DNA of 63,686 bases, taken from Francisellaceae bacterium (GTDB lineage Bacteria; Pseudomonadota; Gammaproteobacteria; UBA6186; Azoamicaceae). Made by a program: the position numbers and the translations under genes. Shown piece by piece: positions 1-11,100 of the stretch (positions within the stretch are counted from its first letter, which is position 1; each line of letters opens with the position of its first letter). Below the pieces are notes generated by a model that was not told the DNA's origin, searched no databases, and saw nothing but the letters and a program-made list of their open reading frames with translations. The stretch covers positions 1-63,686 of the forward strand of contig JABJGS010000003.1 of assembly GCA_018703155.1 (NCBI GenBank). Reading direction: 5' to 3'.

Positions 1-129
1 GCTCAGGCTAATAGAGCTGCTGGAATTGGATTACAGTTCACTGGTGGAGAATCAAGTGCGTTGAAACGCAAAATAGAAGGGTTGCTCGTAACTTCACTAC
101 AAAGTGACAAGCCTACTCATACATTATAA
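1..129 (+). CDS. C-terminal end of an unidentified protein (truncated by window)
   Basis: An open frame runs from the first base to a TAA at 127-129 and gives 42 residues. The start lies outside the window. The peptide contains a Gly/Ser stretch (GLQFTGGESS) and a basic KRK segment. I do not recognise the family. It precedes the secreted-repeat and two-partner-secretion genes on the same strand, but about 230 bases separate them, so operon membership is not implied. It may also be a chance open frame; its absence of stops over 42 codons in AT-rich DNA is only modest support. Confidence 0.4.
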   Translation, partial: AQANRAAGIGLQFTGGESSALKRKIEGLLVTSLQSDKPTHTL

Positions 130-361
130 CTGTCTGTACTTCTCAGTGACCTAGCAAGATTGACTGCATTGTGACTTTTTCTCAGAGATTAAATTGAAAG
201 TTAATACACAGAATTAAGTGATTGGTATTTGCAAATAAATTATGCGCGAATGAGCATTATGAGTTAAGATTTAAAGTAGTATTGAGTTGATCCATTTTAT
301 TTTCTCATTTTCTCAATTTAAGATAAAGTATTATATATACTAACACTTTAAAAGGATTTAT

Positions 362-988
362 ATGTTAGGTAAATTATTTGGCTTAAATGCCATTGTTTCA
401 TTGCTGCTTATATTTTTCTCTCCCTTTACTTTTGCTGCAAATGGCTCAGGTCCACCGATACCTAGAGTATCTGCACCAGTAATATCATCACCACCTGTAG
501 GAGCTGGGCCTAGAGTGGCAGCACCGAGAGTAGTAGTTCCAAGAGTGGCAGCACCGAGAGTAGCAGTTCCAAGAGTGGCAGCACCGAGAGTAGCAGTTCC
601 AAGAGTGGCCGCTCCAAGAGTATCATCACCGACAATATCACCCACAATATCACCCACAATACTACCTTCTACTATAAAAGTACCAAAAGTAACAACTGTG
701 CCTAAGAGTGGGATAGATAAGCAACTCAAAGGTGTGCCCAATAAGTTAAATAGCAATAAAAAATCAACAATAAATACAAAAAAGAAAGGACCAGTAAGCA
801 CACAAAAGAAGGAAGGGACAGGTACTAGTAATAATACTGGGGGTGAGACAGGTAGTAATATAAGTGGCTCAATAAATATAAATAGTGAGATAAACAATCA
901 ATCAAATGGGAATGTAGGGGAGTCAATAAAGCAATTTGATGATTTGAAATTCAAAAGAAATGGTAATGATATAGAAATTGTTAGATAA
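362..988 (+). CDS. Secreted Pro/Val/Arg-rich repeat protein
   Basis: The 208-residue protein starts with a signal peptide (basic residue K4, hydrophobic core, cleavage near FAANG at about residue 22), so it should be exported. Residues 30-90 are a low-complexity array of PRVAAPRVAVPR-type repeats encoded by a 30-bp tandem repeat. Next come TISP repeats, a Lys/Asn-rich linker and a Gly/Asn/Ser-rich tail. No enzymatic motif is visible. An AAAAGG ribosome-binding site lies 7 bases before ATG 362. It precedes an exported ankyrin protein and a TpsB transporter on the same strand and could be a surface or secreted companion of that system. A reverse-strand open frame over the repeat is a shadow. 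Function unknown. Confidence 0.72.
   Translation: MLGKLFGLNAIVSLLLIFFSPFTFAANGSGPPIPRVSAPVISSPPVGAGPRVAAPRVVVPRVAAPRVAVPRVAAPRVAVPRVAAPRVSSPTISPTISPTILPSTIKVPKVTTVPKSGIDKQLKGVPNKLNSNKKSTINTKKKGPVSTQKKEGTGTSNNTGGETGSNISGSININSEINNQSNGNVGESIKQFDDLKFKRNGNDIEIVR
511..620 (+). repeat. 30-bp in-frame tandem repeat inside the secreted-repeat gene
   Basis: Three full copies (511-540, 541-570, 571-600) and a partial fourth (601-620) of a 30-bp unit encode ten residues of the form PRVAAPRVAV. The copies are nearly identical at DNA level, with one A/G-type difference in the first. This implies recent expansion. Copy-number change would lengthen or shorten the protein without a frameshift. Just downstream, a 12-bp unit (aatatcacccac) is also repeated in frame. 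Confidence 0.9.
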
Positions 989-1026
989 AACTTAAGTATT
1001 ATATATTTAAGATAGGGAGTTTATTT

Positions 1027-1584
1027 ATGAGGTTGATGGTGGTATTGAGTAAGTGGGGGGTAGCCTTATCATTTATGTTTATTAGTTCGGTTGCCACATG
1101 TCTTTCTTCGCCTCAAATGCAATTTAAATCAAAATATAAGTCTATGAAAAAAAACACTCAAATTGCTAAAGTAATTGATAAGCATCAAGAGCAAATGGAT
1201 TTACAGGAAGACTTATTCTGGAGTGCTTGGAATGAGGATATACCATTGTTAACTCAGTTGCTAAATAATGGGGCGCAGCCAAATTTTTCTTTGCCTGATG
1301 GTCGTACAGCCATACATTTTGCAGTGGAAAATAGTAAACCAAAAGCCATAGAAATTTTAGCAAAACATAATGCAAATGTGAACATAAAAAAATCTTTAAG
1401 TGGAGATACACTACTACATACGGCATCAGAGGTAGGTTGCCTTTCATGTTTGAAGGTACTAGTGAAATTAAATGTAGATGAAAACACTCTGAATTTTGCA
1501 GGTGAAACTCCAAAAGTAATGGCTGAAAGGATGAACTCAAAGGAAGCTATACATTTTTGGAAAGATTATTCTGATGTTAAATAA
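1027..1584 (+). CDS. Small exported ankyrin-repeat protein
   Basis: The 185-residue product has an N-terminal hydrophobic segment (residues 8-26, ending near SVATCLSS) that looks like a signal peptide. Ankyrin repeats lie at about residues 60-175: each has the TAIHFAV or TLLHTAS turn and a following helix pair. Ankyrin repeats bind proteins, so a periplasmic or secreted adaptor role is likely. The Cys in SVATCLSS might be a lipobox, but the -3/-1 residues fit poorly. A GGGAG ribosome-binding site lies just before ATG 1027. The gene is followed after 12 bases by the TpsB gene, so the two are probably co-transcribed. Specific function unknown. Confidence 0.75.
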   Translation: MRLMVVLSKWGVALSFMFISSVATCLSSPQMQFKSKYKSMKKNTQIAKVIDKHQEQMDLQEDLFWSAWNEDIPLLTQLLNNGAQPNFSLPDGRTAIHFAVENSKPKAIEILAKHNANVNIKKSLSGDTLLHTASEVGCLSCLKVLVKLNVDENTLNFAGETPKVMAERMNSKEAIHFWKDYSDVK

Positions 1585-1596
1585 AAGGATACTACT

Positions 1597-3312
1597 ATGT
1601 TAAGACGTATGTCTCTTGCAATTTTATTTAATTTGATTTTCATTGGCTCAGCGTATTCAATAGATATTACAGAAATAAATGCAGGTAGAGTTGGACAAGA
1701 ATTCCTTGATGTTGAACAATTAACTATTGAAGTAGATAAACCCTATACACCACCTAAAGAAAAAAGGGTCTCTTTTGGTGAAAATGAAGAGGCAATCTTT
1801 ACTTTAAATGAAGTTAAAATTGATGGCTCATCTGTGTTTAGCCAAGAAGAGTTGATGCAAACTTATAAATCTAAACTTGGAAGTAAAATTAGCATCGAAG
1901 AACTTTATGAGATAGTACGTAATATAACAAATATGTATCATAAATCAGGATACACTTTATCACGAGCTTTGCTTGCACCTCAGGTTATGAAGAATGGTGT
2001 GGTTTATATTCCTGTTATTGAAGGTTATATCAATAAAGTAAATCATAATGTGGATGCAAATGTCGGCGGAGACGTTTATAACAAATTTGTTGAAAATATC
2101 ACAAATGAAAAACCTTCTAAAGAAGTTAGCATTAAAAGATACTTATCTTTGATTGGTGATATTCCTGGTGTGGAAATTAAAGAGATAAATTATTTTTTTG
2201 GTAGCCATGGGGCTATAGATATAAACATTGATATGGAGATAAAGAAATTTGAATTTTATGCAGAAACTAATAACATAATAAATAAAATTTTTGGATCATC
2301 GCAAGTTATAGCAGCTTTAACTGCAAATGAAACTTCAATAGCTGGGAGTACTCAGTTATTAACGTTACAATCAACTAATGTAAGCAGGTTGAATTTCTAT
2401 CAGATTGAGCATGAACAAAATATTGGTGGAGATGGTTTGAAGCTGCAGTTGACAGGGCAAATGACAAGAGTAAAACCAAAGTTTAGAGGTGCTGATGAGT
2501 TTGCGAATGAGTCTAATGTTAGAGGAAGAGCGAGCCGTGCCAATATAAGTGTTTTATATCCTATCATAAGATCTCAACAAAAAAATCTGTTAGTTTTTGG
2601 TAGTGCTGATGCACAAACTGTTGATTCAACACAAGACTCTGGAGCATCTGTGGAGTTCAATGATAAAGTTAGAAGTCTTAAATTGGGTCTTAGTTTTGAG
2701 ACATTAGATTATATGTTTGGTAAATCATTATATGCAAATAATATCTTTAACATCATTGTCTCAAAAGGATTCCTCATTTTGGGTGCTAAGAAGGTTCCTT
2801 CCAGTAATGATAAACCATTTTCTATAGTTGGGGGTAGACCTGATTTTACAAAAATAAATGTTAACTATGAAAGGCTACAGGATTTATCTAAGTCTTTTTA
2901 CCTAAAGTTAGAAATGGGTGGACAGTATGCTTTTACAGAGCTGTTATCTGTTGAGGAATACGGGATCGGTGGTACAGTATATGGGCGTGGATATGATAGC
3001 GTTGTTGTTTCTGGTGAGCATGCTTTGGCAATGAATTTAGAATTAGGACATGATTCAATAGTGAATTTTTCAGTTTTTAATAATTTCAGAAAATATGTGT
3101 ATTATGACGCTGGTTCAGTATGGAATAAAAATCAGGCTCAACGAGTTAATGGTGCTAGAACTAGTGCAAATTCTAGTGGAATTGGAGGTATGGTTACTAT
3201 GTTTGATGATCAAGTCTCTGCTGTTGTAGAACTAGGTAAACCGTTAAGCAGAAATAGCAATAATGGAAATAAAAATATACAGATATTTTTTAAATTGATA
3301 GGGACCTTATAA
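1597..3312 (+). CDS. Two-partner secretion outer-membrane transporter (TpsB, ShlB/FhaC family)
   Basis: The 571-residue protein has a signal peptide (cleavage near SAYS, about residue 21). A POTRA-type region follows at about residues 65-145 (FTLNEVKIDG start, then a second strand-helix unit ending VIEGYI), and the rest is a beta-rich C-terminal half expected to form a 16-stranded barrel. The signature loop motif of the Omp85/TpsB superfamily is visible as YGRGY near residue 463. Family members sit in the outer membrane and export large TpsA exoproteins. No TpsA is seen in the window. An AAAGG site precedes ATG 1597. Length matches typical TpsB proteins (about 550-590). The ankyrin gene upstream and the GT-B-like exported protein downstream are closely spaced on the same strand. 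Confidence 0.85.
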   Translation: MLRRMSLAILFNLIFIGSAYSIDITEINAGRVGQEFLDVEQLTIEVDKPYTPPKEKRVSFGENEEAIFTLNEVKIDGSSVFSQEELMQTYKSKLGSKISIEELYEIVRNITNMYHKSGYTLSRALLAPQVMKNGVVYIPVIEGYINKVNHNVDANVGGDVYNKFVENITNEKPSKEVSIKRYLSLIGDIPGVEIKEINYFFGSHGAIDINIDMEIKKFEFYAETNNIINKIFGSSQVIAALTANETSIAGSTQLLTLQSTNVSRLNFYQIEHEQNIGGDGLKLQLTGQMTRVKPKFRGADEFANESNVRGRASRANISVLYPIIRSQQKNLLVFGSADAQTVDSTQDSGASVEFNDKVRSLKLGLSFETLDYMFGKSLYANNIFNIIVSKGFLILGAKKVPSSNDKPFSIVGGRPDFTKINVNYERLQDLSKSFYLKLEMGGQYAFTELLSVEEYGIGGTVYGRGYDSVVVSGEHALAMNLELGHDSIVNFSVFNNFRKYVYYDAGSVWNKNQAQRVNGARTSANSSGIGGMVTMFDDQVSAVVELGKPLSRNSNNGNKNIQIFFKLIGTL

Positions 3313-3326
3313 TTTATAGAAAACCC

Positions 3327-5105
3327 ATGTATGAAAAATGGGTAAAGGTTGTTATTGGAATAATAATACTATTCTGTATTCCTGCATCATTAAGTGGCAA
3401 TGAAAGTACGATTTATCGTGACAAATTTTTATTTATCACAGATTTAAATCAGTCAACTTTGGGGGATTTATATGCCACTGGAAAAATAATTAAAAAAATC
3501 ATTGAATTCAGTAGTGAACATATTGATGTTTCATTAATCATTAGAACAGATCGTAACTCAAACGATCCTCAGTTAACAGAAATTTTTCTTCAATGTTGTC
3601 AAAAAGTAAACATATTTATTACTCAAGATTGGAGCGAAACATTGCTGCAAGATCCCGAATTGCAAGAAATAGTTAAGGATAGTCAAATTGTTATATTTCC
3701 AGCTTATGATTATCTTAATAGAAATAATGTACTGCAAATTTTAGAGAAATTTAAGCCAAGCAAGCCAGTCATTTTATATAGTGAATATGATTTCAATATT
3801 TCCAATTTAGATGAAATTAATAATAGTTGGTGTTGCGAAACAGGATTTGGCAATCCTGCAGGTACAGGTTTAGGGATTTTCATTGAAAATCATATAAAAC
3901 CAGGTGATGAATATACTAAGATAACTCAAGAACAATTTACAGTAGATATATTGAATTTTTTATATTTAAATGAAGGTGAACCTGATGCTGAAAATAAGAC
4001 CTGGGAGCAATTAGAGATTGATTATAAAAAGACGCATAAAGTATATTTTGGATATTTTAATGGTATAGAGCATGCAGAGAATTTTTATTCTAATAGAAAT
4101 ATAATCAATACGAAAAATTTTGTATTAGCATCGATAAAAAAGAGCTTTATTGATTTTAAAAAAAACACACAAGATAAGAGTGTGGATATTTTAGTGCCAA
4201 TGAAAAACAATGAGTTTGATGAGGTTGTTGAATACTTAGGGATAAAAAAAACAGATATACTTCTTAATGATTTTGAAGTTTCAAGAATAAGGGAGGTTAG
4301 CTTTTACACTAGAGCTGCTCATGAAAATAAAAGCGAAGTATTAACAAAAAGAAATTCAGTAATTATAAACCCAGAAGGAAATTTTGATATACGTATACTG
4401 AATGTATTTCCTATTCGTAATCAACTGTTCAAATTTTTTGTTAAACACTCAGATCCTTTTGTGGGTGTTACTGGAGATCAATCTTTTTCAGAGGGGCTAA
4501 GTTTGTCCAAATTAAATGCATATCAAATTATGCAGTGGAAAGAAGATATGTTTGACAACTTTGTAAGTTTATGCCAATTTGCCTTGGGTGAAGAGAGTTA
4601 CATATCTAAATTTTACCTTGCTCACAAGGCTGATAACTCAAATGATTTAACAGCAAGGTTTAAGAATTACTTGACTATTTTGTCTGATTTATTTGAAAAT
4701 CACGAAGAGGAAATGTTAATAGAGTCTACAAATTTGTATATGTATTTAAAAAAAGATATGAATTTGTATCAAAATTTTCTTGGATTAATTTATAATCCAA
4801 TTTTGGATATAAATACAAAGGAAATGTTGAAAAATAATTTAGAAAAACATTTCCAAATAAACAAGATAAGTAATATAAATAATGAAAATGAACTAACAGA
4901 AGATTTTCAAAAACTATTTATTAGTCTAGGTAGTAATTATCAAAAACTTTCATGGGATAGGCAATTACAAAATATTTACTCATCAATTTTATATTATGTA
5001 TACATAACCCCTGATGAAAATAATGTTACTATTCTTGTTAACCAATTTGTAAATAGAATAGGGTGTTTGATTTTACATCCTGGCAAAATGCAAAGTGGTT
5101 CATAA
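3327..5105 (+). CDS. Exported GT-B-like protein with DPFVGxTGDQS motif
   Basis: The 592-residue protein begins with a signal peptide (hydrophobic residues 8-22, cleavage near LSGNE). Residues 30-400 align by eye, in order and with similar spacing, to the C-terminal 520 residues of the neighbouring 2087-residue protein. Shared blocks are an N-terminal strand plus Gly-Asp (ITDL..STLGD), FGYF/FFAY near 241, IKK near 270, DILVPMK near 287-293, DPFVGVTGDQS at 376-386, and KLNAYQIMQWK. Alternating strand/helix blocks and a late Gly-rich motif resemble a GT-B glycosyltransferase fold, but I cannot name a family. It starts 14 bases after the TpsB gene and is probably in its operon. It converges on the giant gene with 8 bases between stops. 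Function unknown; a glycosyltransferase role is inference. Confidence 0.75.
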   Translation: MYEKWVKVVIGIIILFCIPASLSGNESTIYRDKFLFITDLNQSTLGDLYATGKIIKKIIEFSSEHIDVSLIIRTDRNSNDPQLTEIFLQCCQKVNIFITQDWSETLLQDPELQEIVKDSQIVIFPAYDYLNRNNVLQILEKFKPSKPVILYSEYDFNISNLDEINNSWCCETGFGNPAGTGLGIFIENHIKPGDEYTKITQEQFTVDILNFLYLNEGEPDAENKTWEQLEIDYKKTHKVYFGYFNGIEHAENFYSNRNIINTKNFVLASIKKSFIDFKKNTQDKSVDILVPMKNNEFDEVVEYLGIKKTDILLNDFEVSRIREVSFYTRAAHENKSEVLTKRNSVIINPEGNFDIRILNVFPIRNQLFKFFVKHSDPFVGVTGDQSFSEGLSLSKLNAYQIMQWKEDMFDNFVSLCQFALGEESYISKFYLAHKADNSNDLTARFKNYLTILSDLFENHEEEMLIESTNLYMYLKKDMNLYQNFLGLIYNPILDINTKEMLKNNLEKHFQINKISNINNENELTEDFQKLFISLGSNYQKLSWDRQLQNIYSSILYYVYITPDENNVTILVNQFVNRIGCLILHPGKMQSGS

Positions 5106-5113
5106 GTATTTTG

Positions 5114-8100
5114 TCAATCGTGCCTTTTTTTAGGAGTTGATGTCGGTGGTTGTAGTTGTGCTCGTGAGGGTGTTGTGTTTATTGCAGCGGCAGCTGCAGC
5201 TAAATGTAACATTGGATTTGGCTTTAACTGAGCATTAGGTTCTGAGCGTTGATACTTCATTTCCTCTTCAAATCTGGAACACTGTAAATTTCTCAGAGTT
5301 ATTTTTTCTAGTACCCCATTGAGATTGCAATCACTAGAAATCACTTTATTTAAAGTGTCACATTGCTTTTGTAATGTTATTTTTTCCGTCACAGTAAGCT
5401 CAACAAGATCTCTCCAATTTAAAGAAGGATCTTGCCCTTCAACAATAACTTGTAGTTCATAAAATTTCGCCAACTCATTTAAACCGTTAGTCTTGCAAAG
5501 GTCAACCAAATTTTCAAACTGCTGTTGTTTCCAACGTAATGCTTGATACGTAACAAGTTTATTACTTTGAATGCCTTCATATAAACTTTGATCTCCAGTT
5601 AAACCAACAAATGGATCTGCATTGCCAATCATTGACATCATTGACTCATGATGAAGACGAAATCCATTTATTAATCTAACATTTATCTTGCCATCACTTG
5701 CGACTGAATGTGAGTCTGTTAAATTAATTTCAGAATCTACGTTTTTTTGAAGAAAATCTATTTGTTTTAATTTGTTTTTTTCTTCTGCGGTTAAAATGGA
5801 GGGTTCACTTTCTAATTTTGATTTAATTTTATCCATGTGATGTGGTTTTAATGGTAAGCATATATCAATATCTTTGTTGTCATCTTCTAGAAGAGCTTTT
5901 TTGATACAAGCTATAGCCCAATCTTCAATATTCACAATGCAGGTTTTTGACAAATCTTCATCAGGATAGTCGGCCATATAAGCAAAAAACAAATGATGAC
6001 TGCTTTTATATGTAGCCTCAGATTGTTTCAAATCTGAAGGATTAGCAGCGGTTAAACTACTTTGATTCATATTTAAGAGACAACCGAGTAAGCATGCATC
6101 CTTTGGTTCATTTCTAATGCTTGCTAGAGGTGCAGGGTCATTAAGATCGCTAGTAAATACCCCTAAACTTTTAGAGCCAATGCCTAATCGATATTCTTTA
6201 TAAGTGGTTTTTTCAAGTGGAATCATAGTTTCCATACAGTCATATTCAGTAATAACCGTAAACTCAGTATCAAACTCATCTAATTTTTGTCTATCATTAG
6301 CTGTAAAGTAGTGGTAGGTCGGATAGCAAATGCATAAGTCAGCCTCGGAAAGTGCTGTTTGAACATTATCACCTAGAGAATTATTTTTCCAAATTTCATG
6401 CCAACCATCATGCCATTCTCCTTCAGAAGAAGCGTCTGCAGTAAACTCAATAAGATTACAAGTTACATCAGGAGAAAGCTTATTAGCAGATGTTATATTT
6501 TTGCTAGCAGAAATTTCATCTCTACGAGTGACCCATGTGAATGTAACCTCCTTTCCTGATGATTTACAAAATTTATCTAGCCCATTAATGAGCTTGCTAC
6601 TTGCCGTCACATCTCCACTTGAGCCCCATGCTAAAGCAGTGAAAATAGCAATGTTATAGGGTTTATTTCCATCGTGCTCAATTTCCATTTCACTGATAAT
6701 TCTATTGGCTTCGTCAAATTTTTCTTTTTCTATAGCTTCTAAAAAGGCAAGTTGCTTGCCATGCCAGCTTTTCTGAATATAATCTTCTTTAATCCTAGTC
6801 ATTAGTGGCTCAGGAATAGATTTTTCTGCTTCCAGTGAAGGAGTTAGACCCATTTTAATTAAATACCTAAACATATCAATATGATTACTTTTACCTATGA
6901 CAGGCATAGATTCAGAAACAGTTTTTATATCAGCACCATGCTCCATCAGTAATTTAACGATATCCATATTATTGTTTTCTGCAGCTACAGCGAGTAATGA
7001 TTTATGTGAAGAACTAGTGCTTAGGAGCATATTCGGATCAATAAACCCTTTTCCAAGTAAATATCTTAAATCTTCAATGTTTCCACCTTTAATTTTTTTA
7101 GTAATATATTTAGTCTTATCTTCTAATTGAGCAATCATCTTACAAACCGTATGAGTACAACCTTTTTGAGATATAATATCCAAGGTAGTCTCTCCAGAGT
7201 TGTTTTTTTGTAATATATTGGCCCCCATCATAGTTGCCGTAACAATAGAGCCAAATTCTTTTTTTGATGCCAGAATATGCATCGGAGTCCAACCATGATT
7301 GTTAGGAGTGTTGGGGCTTGCTTGCTGTTTAAGTAAAGTATTAAAAGCATCTATGTTTGAGTGTTTTGCGGCAATATGCAGAGGTGTATCTCCAGAGAAA
7401 TCTTTACAATGAATTTCTCTACCATTCATTTTAGAGCATAACTGCCATATAACCTGTGTGTTTTCTTTAGATGCTGCTAAGTGCAAAGGACTCCATCCTC
7501 CTTGATAATCTTGAATATTTTTTGCATTATGCTTCTGTAACATCTGAATTATTTTATCTTTACCATATAAGACTGCATAAAAAAGTGGCGTCCATCCTGA
7601 GCTGGAAGCTTGATTGATATTTGCTCCTGAATTTATTAGTTTCTCAACCATGATAATGTTACCATTGTTAATAGCAGCAATAAGTGGGCTCCACTCACTA
7701 TTGTTAAGCAAATTAGGGTTTGCTCCAGCCTTTAATAAAGCATCTACCATTTCTTCTTTATTATTAGATACAGCCATATACAGAGGAGATGAATCTGGTC
7801 TATCCCCATCAATAGTATAAGAATTATTTGAAAGCATTTGGCATAGACCTGGTAAATCATTAGTCTCAATAGCATTGTAAATATTTTCGGCTTCTATAGG
7901 TGGCCTTCCATGGGTGGATTTTTTTACTTTAATATATTCAGTGATTTCATTTTCTAGATCATCAGAAGGAGATACAAATTTTGATAATACATTGAGCTCA
8001 TCTTCAGATAAGTCCGTAATTAAATTATGTACAATATCTAATTCCTTGTATTTTTCATAAAGTAGTTTAGAAACTTCTACATTATTGTTTGCAATTGCAA

Positions 8101-11100
8101 CTTGAAGAGCATTATTATATGGGGCAGATTTTGTTTTATAGCTAGGATTGGCACCTGCATCAAGAAGTTTTTTTGTGATATTTAAAGTGGTTTCATTGCA
8201 TTCTGCCTCAGCAAGATAATGTAGTGGAAACCATCCACCTTCATTTAAATCACAGATATTTGGATCCGCACCATATTTAAGTAAAATACTACAGGATTCT
8301 TCAACTCCAGATAAAATAGCCAAAAGAAGTGGTGTCCATCGCTCACCATTTATTGGTCCAGACTGTTGGTTAGGATTTGCTCCTGCTTTTAGTAAAATCA
8401 CAATTGCTTCATTTTTTGGCTCAGACCCAACTGCACTATGAAGTAAGTACCATGTGTCGTCACCTTCTGTAATTATGGGTGAATTTAAATTTATATTTGG
8501 ATGTCCTTTTATTGTTTTATCTAAAGTTTCCCAACTCTTTTGCATACTGTTAAATAATGTGTAAATATTTACATCAACGGTTGAGCCAGTATAGTTAGTA
8601 GAAGGTAATCTACCTAGTTCATAATCATCTCCAGACTCTCTATCTAGTTCGTAATTATGTGTAGCACCTACCTCTAAGCCACCTACCTCTAAGCCACCTA
8701 CCTCTAAGCCACTTGTATTTGGGGATAATAAATCTTTTAATGTTAACATGCCTTCTTGTTGTGCAAGCTCCCAAGCTGTTAGACCATCTGAGTTTGTCAT
8801 AAGTAAATTGGGGTTATGATGATTGACGATATGGCGTATCATTTCTTCATTCTTACTTGATACTGCCAAGTGCAAAGCAGTATAACCATTATTGTCATGG
8901 TTGTTAATGTTAGCACCATTAAGCATTAATATATCAAATACAGCTATACTTTTATTATGTACGGCAAAGTGAATTGGCCTCCAACCATCTTCATTTTTAG
9001 TTTGTTCATTTGGATCCAGAAGATTATGTTTTAACCAATTTTCTAAAATTTGGTATTCGTTGCTATTACTTGAATCTGATAATATATGCACCAATCCCTT
9101 TCCGCCATCTGCGCTATTTGCTCTATAATATTCAACGATATGTTTACATAAATCTATATGCTCATTTAAAAGTGCAAGATCAAGAGGTGTTTGTTCTGTC
9201 TTATTTTTAGCTAGTATATCACCGTTGTGTTCAAGCAATAATTGCATCGCATCCTGGTTTCCTTTCAGAGCTGCCAGATGTAATGGAGTCCAGTTGTTTT
9301 TATCTGCATTATTTGGGGAGGCATGGTTAGCTAAAAGGACAGACATAGCATCCAGTTTTTGATCATTAACGGCAAGATGCATCGCAGACCATTCTGATTC
9401 AAAAGGAACATTTTCATTAACGTCAATACCTAGAGCAATTAATTGTGGAATTAAATGTAGTTTGTTTTCATTAATACATAATTGAAATAAATTTTGATGT
9501 ACGTGGTCCTTGGTTCTCTCATTGATGGTTGCTAAGATTTTATCTGATTGGTTTCTAGCTAGTAAATCAAGAGCAGTAGTGCCATCTAGAGTCGCATGAA
9601 ACCAGGAATTACGCAGCTCAGGGCTGAACATTAACTTTACCACGGTATCCATCGTACCGTTACTAGCAGCAAGATGTAATGGCAGCCAACCATTTAAATC
9701 TGGTATTGTAGGATCTGCTCCCAGCTGAATTAATTTAGTAACCATGCTGGAACCATCGCTTAAAGATGCTGCAAAATGCAAGGGTAACCATCTTGTGCCA
9801 TCATGACTTGGTTCATTAATAATTGCACCGCTATTGACTAATTTTTCAACTAACGATATGTTGTTTTCTGTGATGGCTTCTCGCAACTCAAAATTCATCT
9901 GTTCAATTTGTTTGAGGTTAGGCGTATTACGTATTTTTTCACTATAAGATGCTGCAAACTGCAGCGCCTTAGCTAAGATTTCACTTCGTGTTTCTACGCT
10001 AACAGTTTCCAAATTTTCTCTAATTGCACTTAATAAGTCTCCACTTTTACCTGCGCTGAGATGACTTACTGTGATATCTAGAACTCTATTTATTGCTGAC
10101 AACTCATTATCTTGATCATTAACTTGTTGAATGCGTTCGGTTGTCACCATTCTAGCCGTATAAGATGAAACACCATCAGTGATTTCACTCGGGAAATGCT
10201 CTAGAAAGTGAACTACACTATCTCTGTTTTTTCTGCTAAATTTTCTTGCATATTCAAGAGGGTCTTTATATCTTTCATAAAACTCACCTAATGTTTCTCC
10301 ATCATTAGAAACTTTAACAGCATGGTTTCGCATTTTACTCAGGTAAAAATTTCGAGACTTAGAAGATTGTTGAGATTTTAATGACGCTGGTGGTAAAGCA
10401 TATGACTTAGTATTTTTAGGATAATATCTTCCAGCCATAGGGGGTAAATCACCTGTAATGCTTTTGTCAAAACGATCACTTGCTAATGAGCGAGCATCTT
10501 TAATTGCAAATGTACCGCATTGATAACTATCATATTGTCTTCTCTTGGCTGAGCTGGCATAGTCTACAGGGACTACATGTTCAACCTGAATTGCTTGTGA
10601 TAATAATCTTTCATTTAATTCGTTAGCCCTATGAAAAATATAACCTGACTCTTGATTTCCTGAATCAAGATAATAAGCTTGGATGCCTGTTGCAGTTTTT
10701 TGCAACATAATAACTATTTTATGAAAATCTGCATCTGCATGTAACTGATGGTATATTATTGAAACTTTATCACCAACTCTAGCTTTATTAATAGCATCAG
10801 CAACATGAATAATATCATCCATGTTTGTTGCGACTAAAGGTTGATTTGCTTGTTGTTTTTTTTGAGCCTGAATATGAGAAAGTAATGCAATGCCCTTTGG
10901 AGTTAATTGTTCTTGAACACCTACAATTGCAGGGTCGAAATCATCTGGTTCGTTAAGAACTAGATTTAATGTGGGTGTTGAATCTTTCAGACTTAACTCC
11001 TTAGGACTATCAGTTCGTATTGACTCTAATACTTCCTGCAATTGGGGACGCTCATTTAATGGGGTGGTTTTCATATCCCCATTCCAATCCAAATGTATAG

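Noticed and set aside
358-897. Minus-strand 179-residue open frame with TLGAATLGTATLG repeats
   Set aside because: It is the antisense image of the 30-bp repeat in the secreted-protein gene; the plus-strand frame has a signal peptide and a ribosome-binding site.
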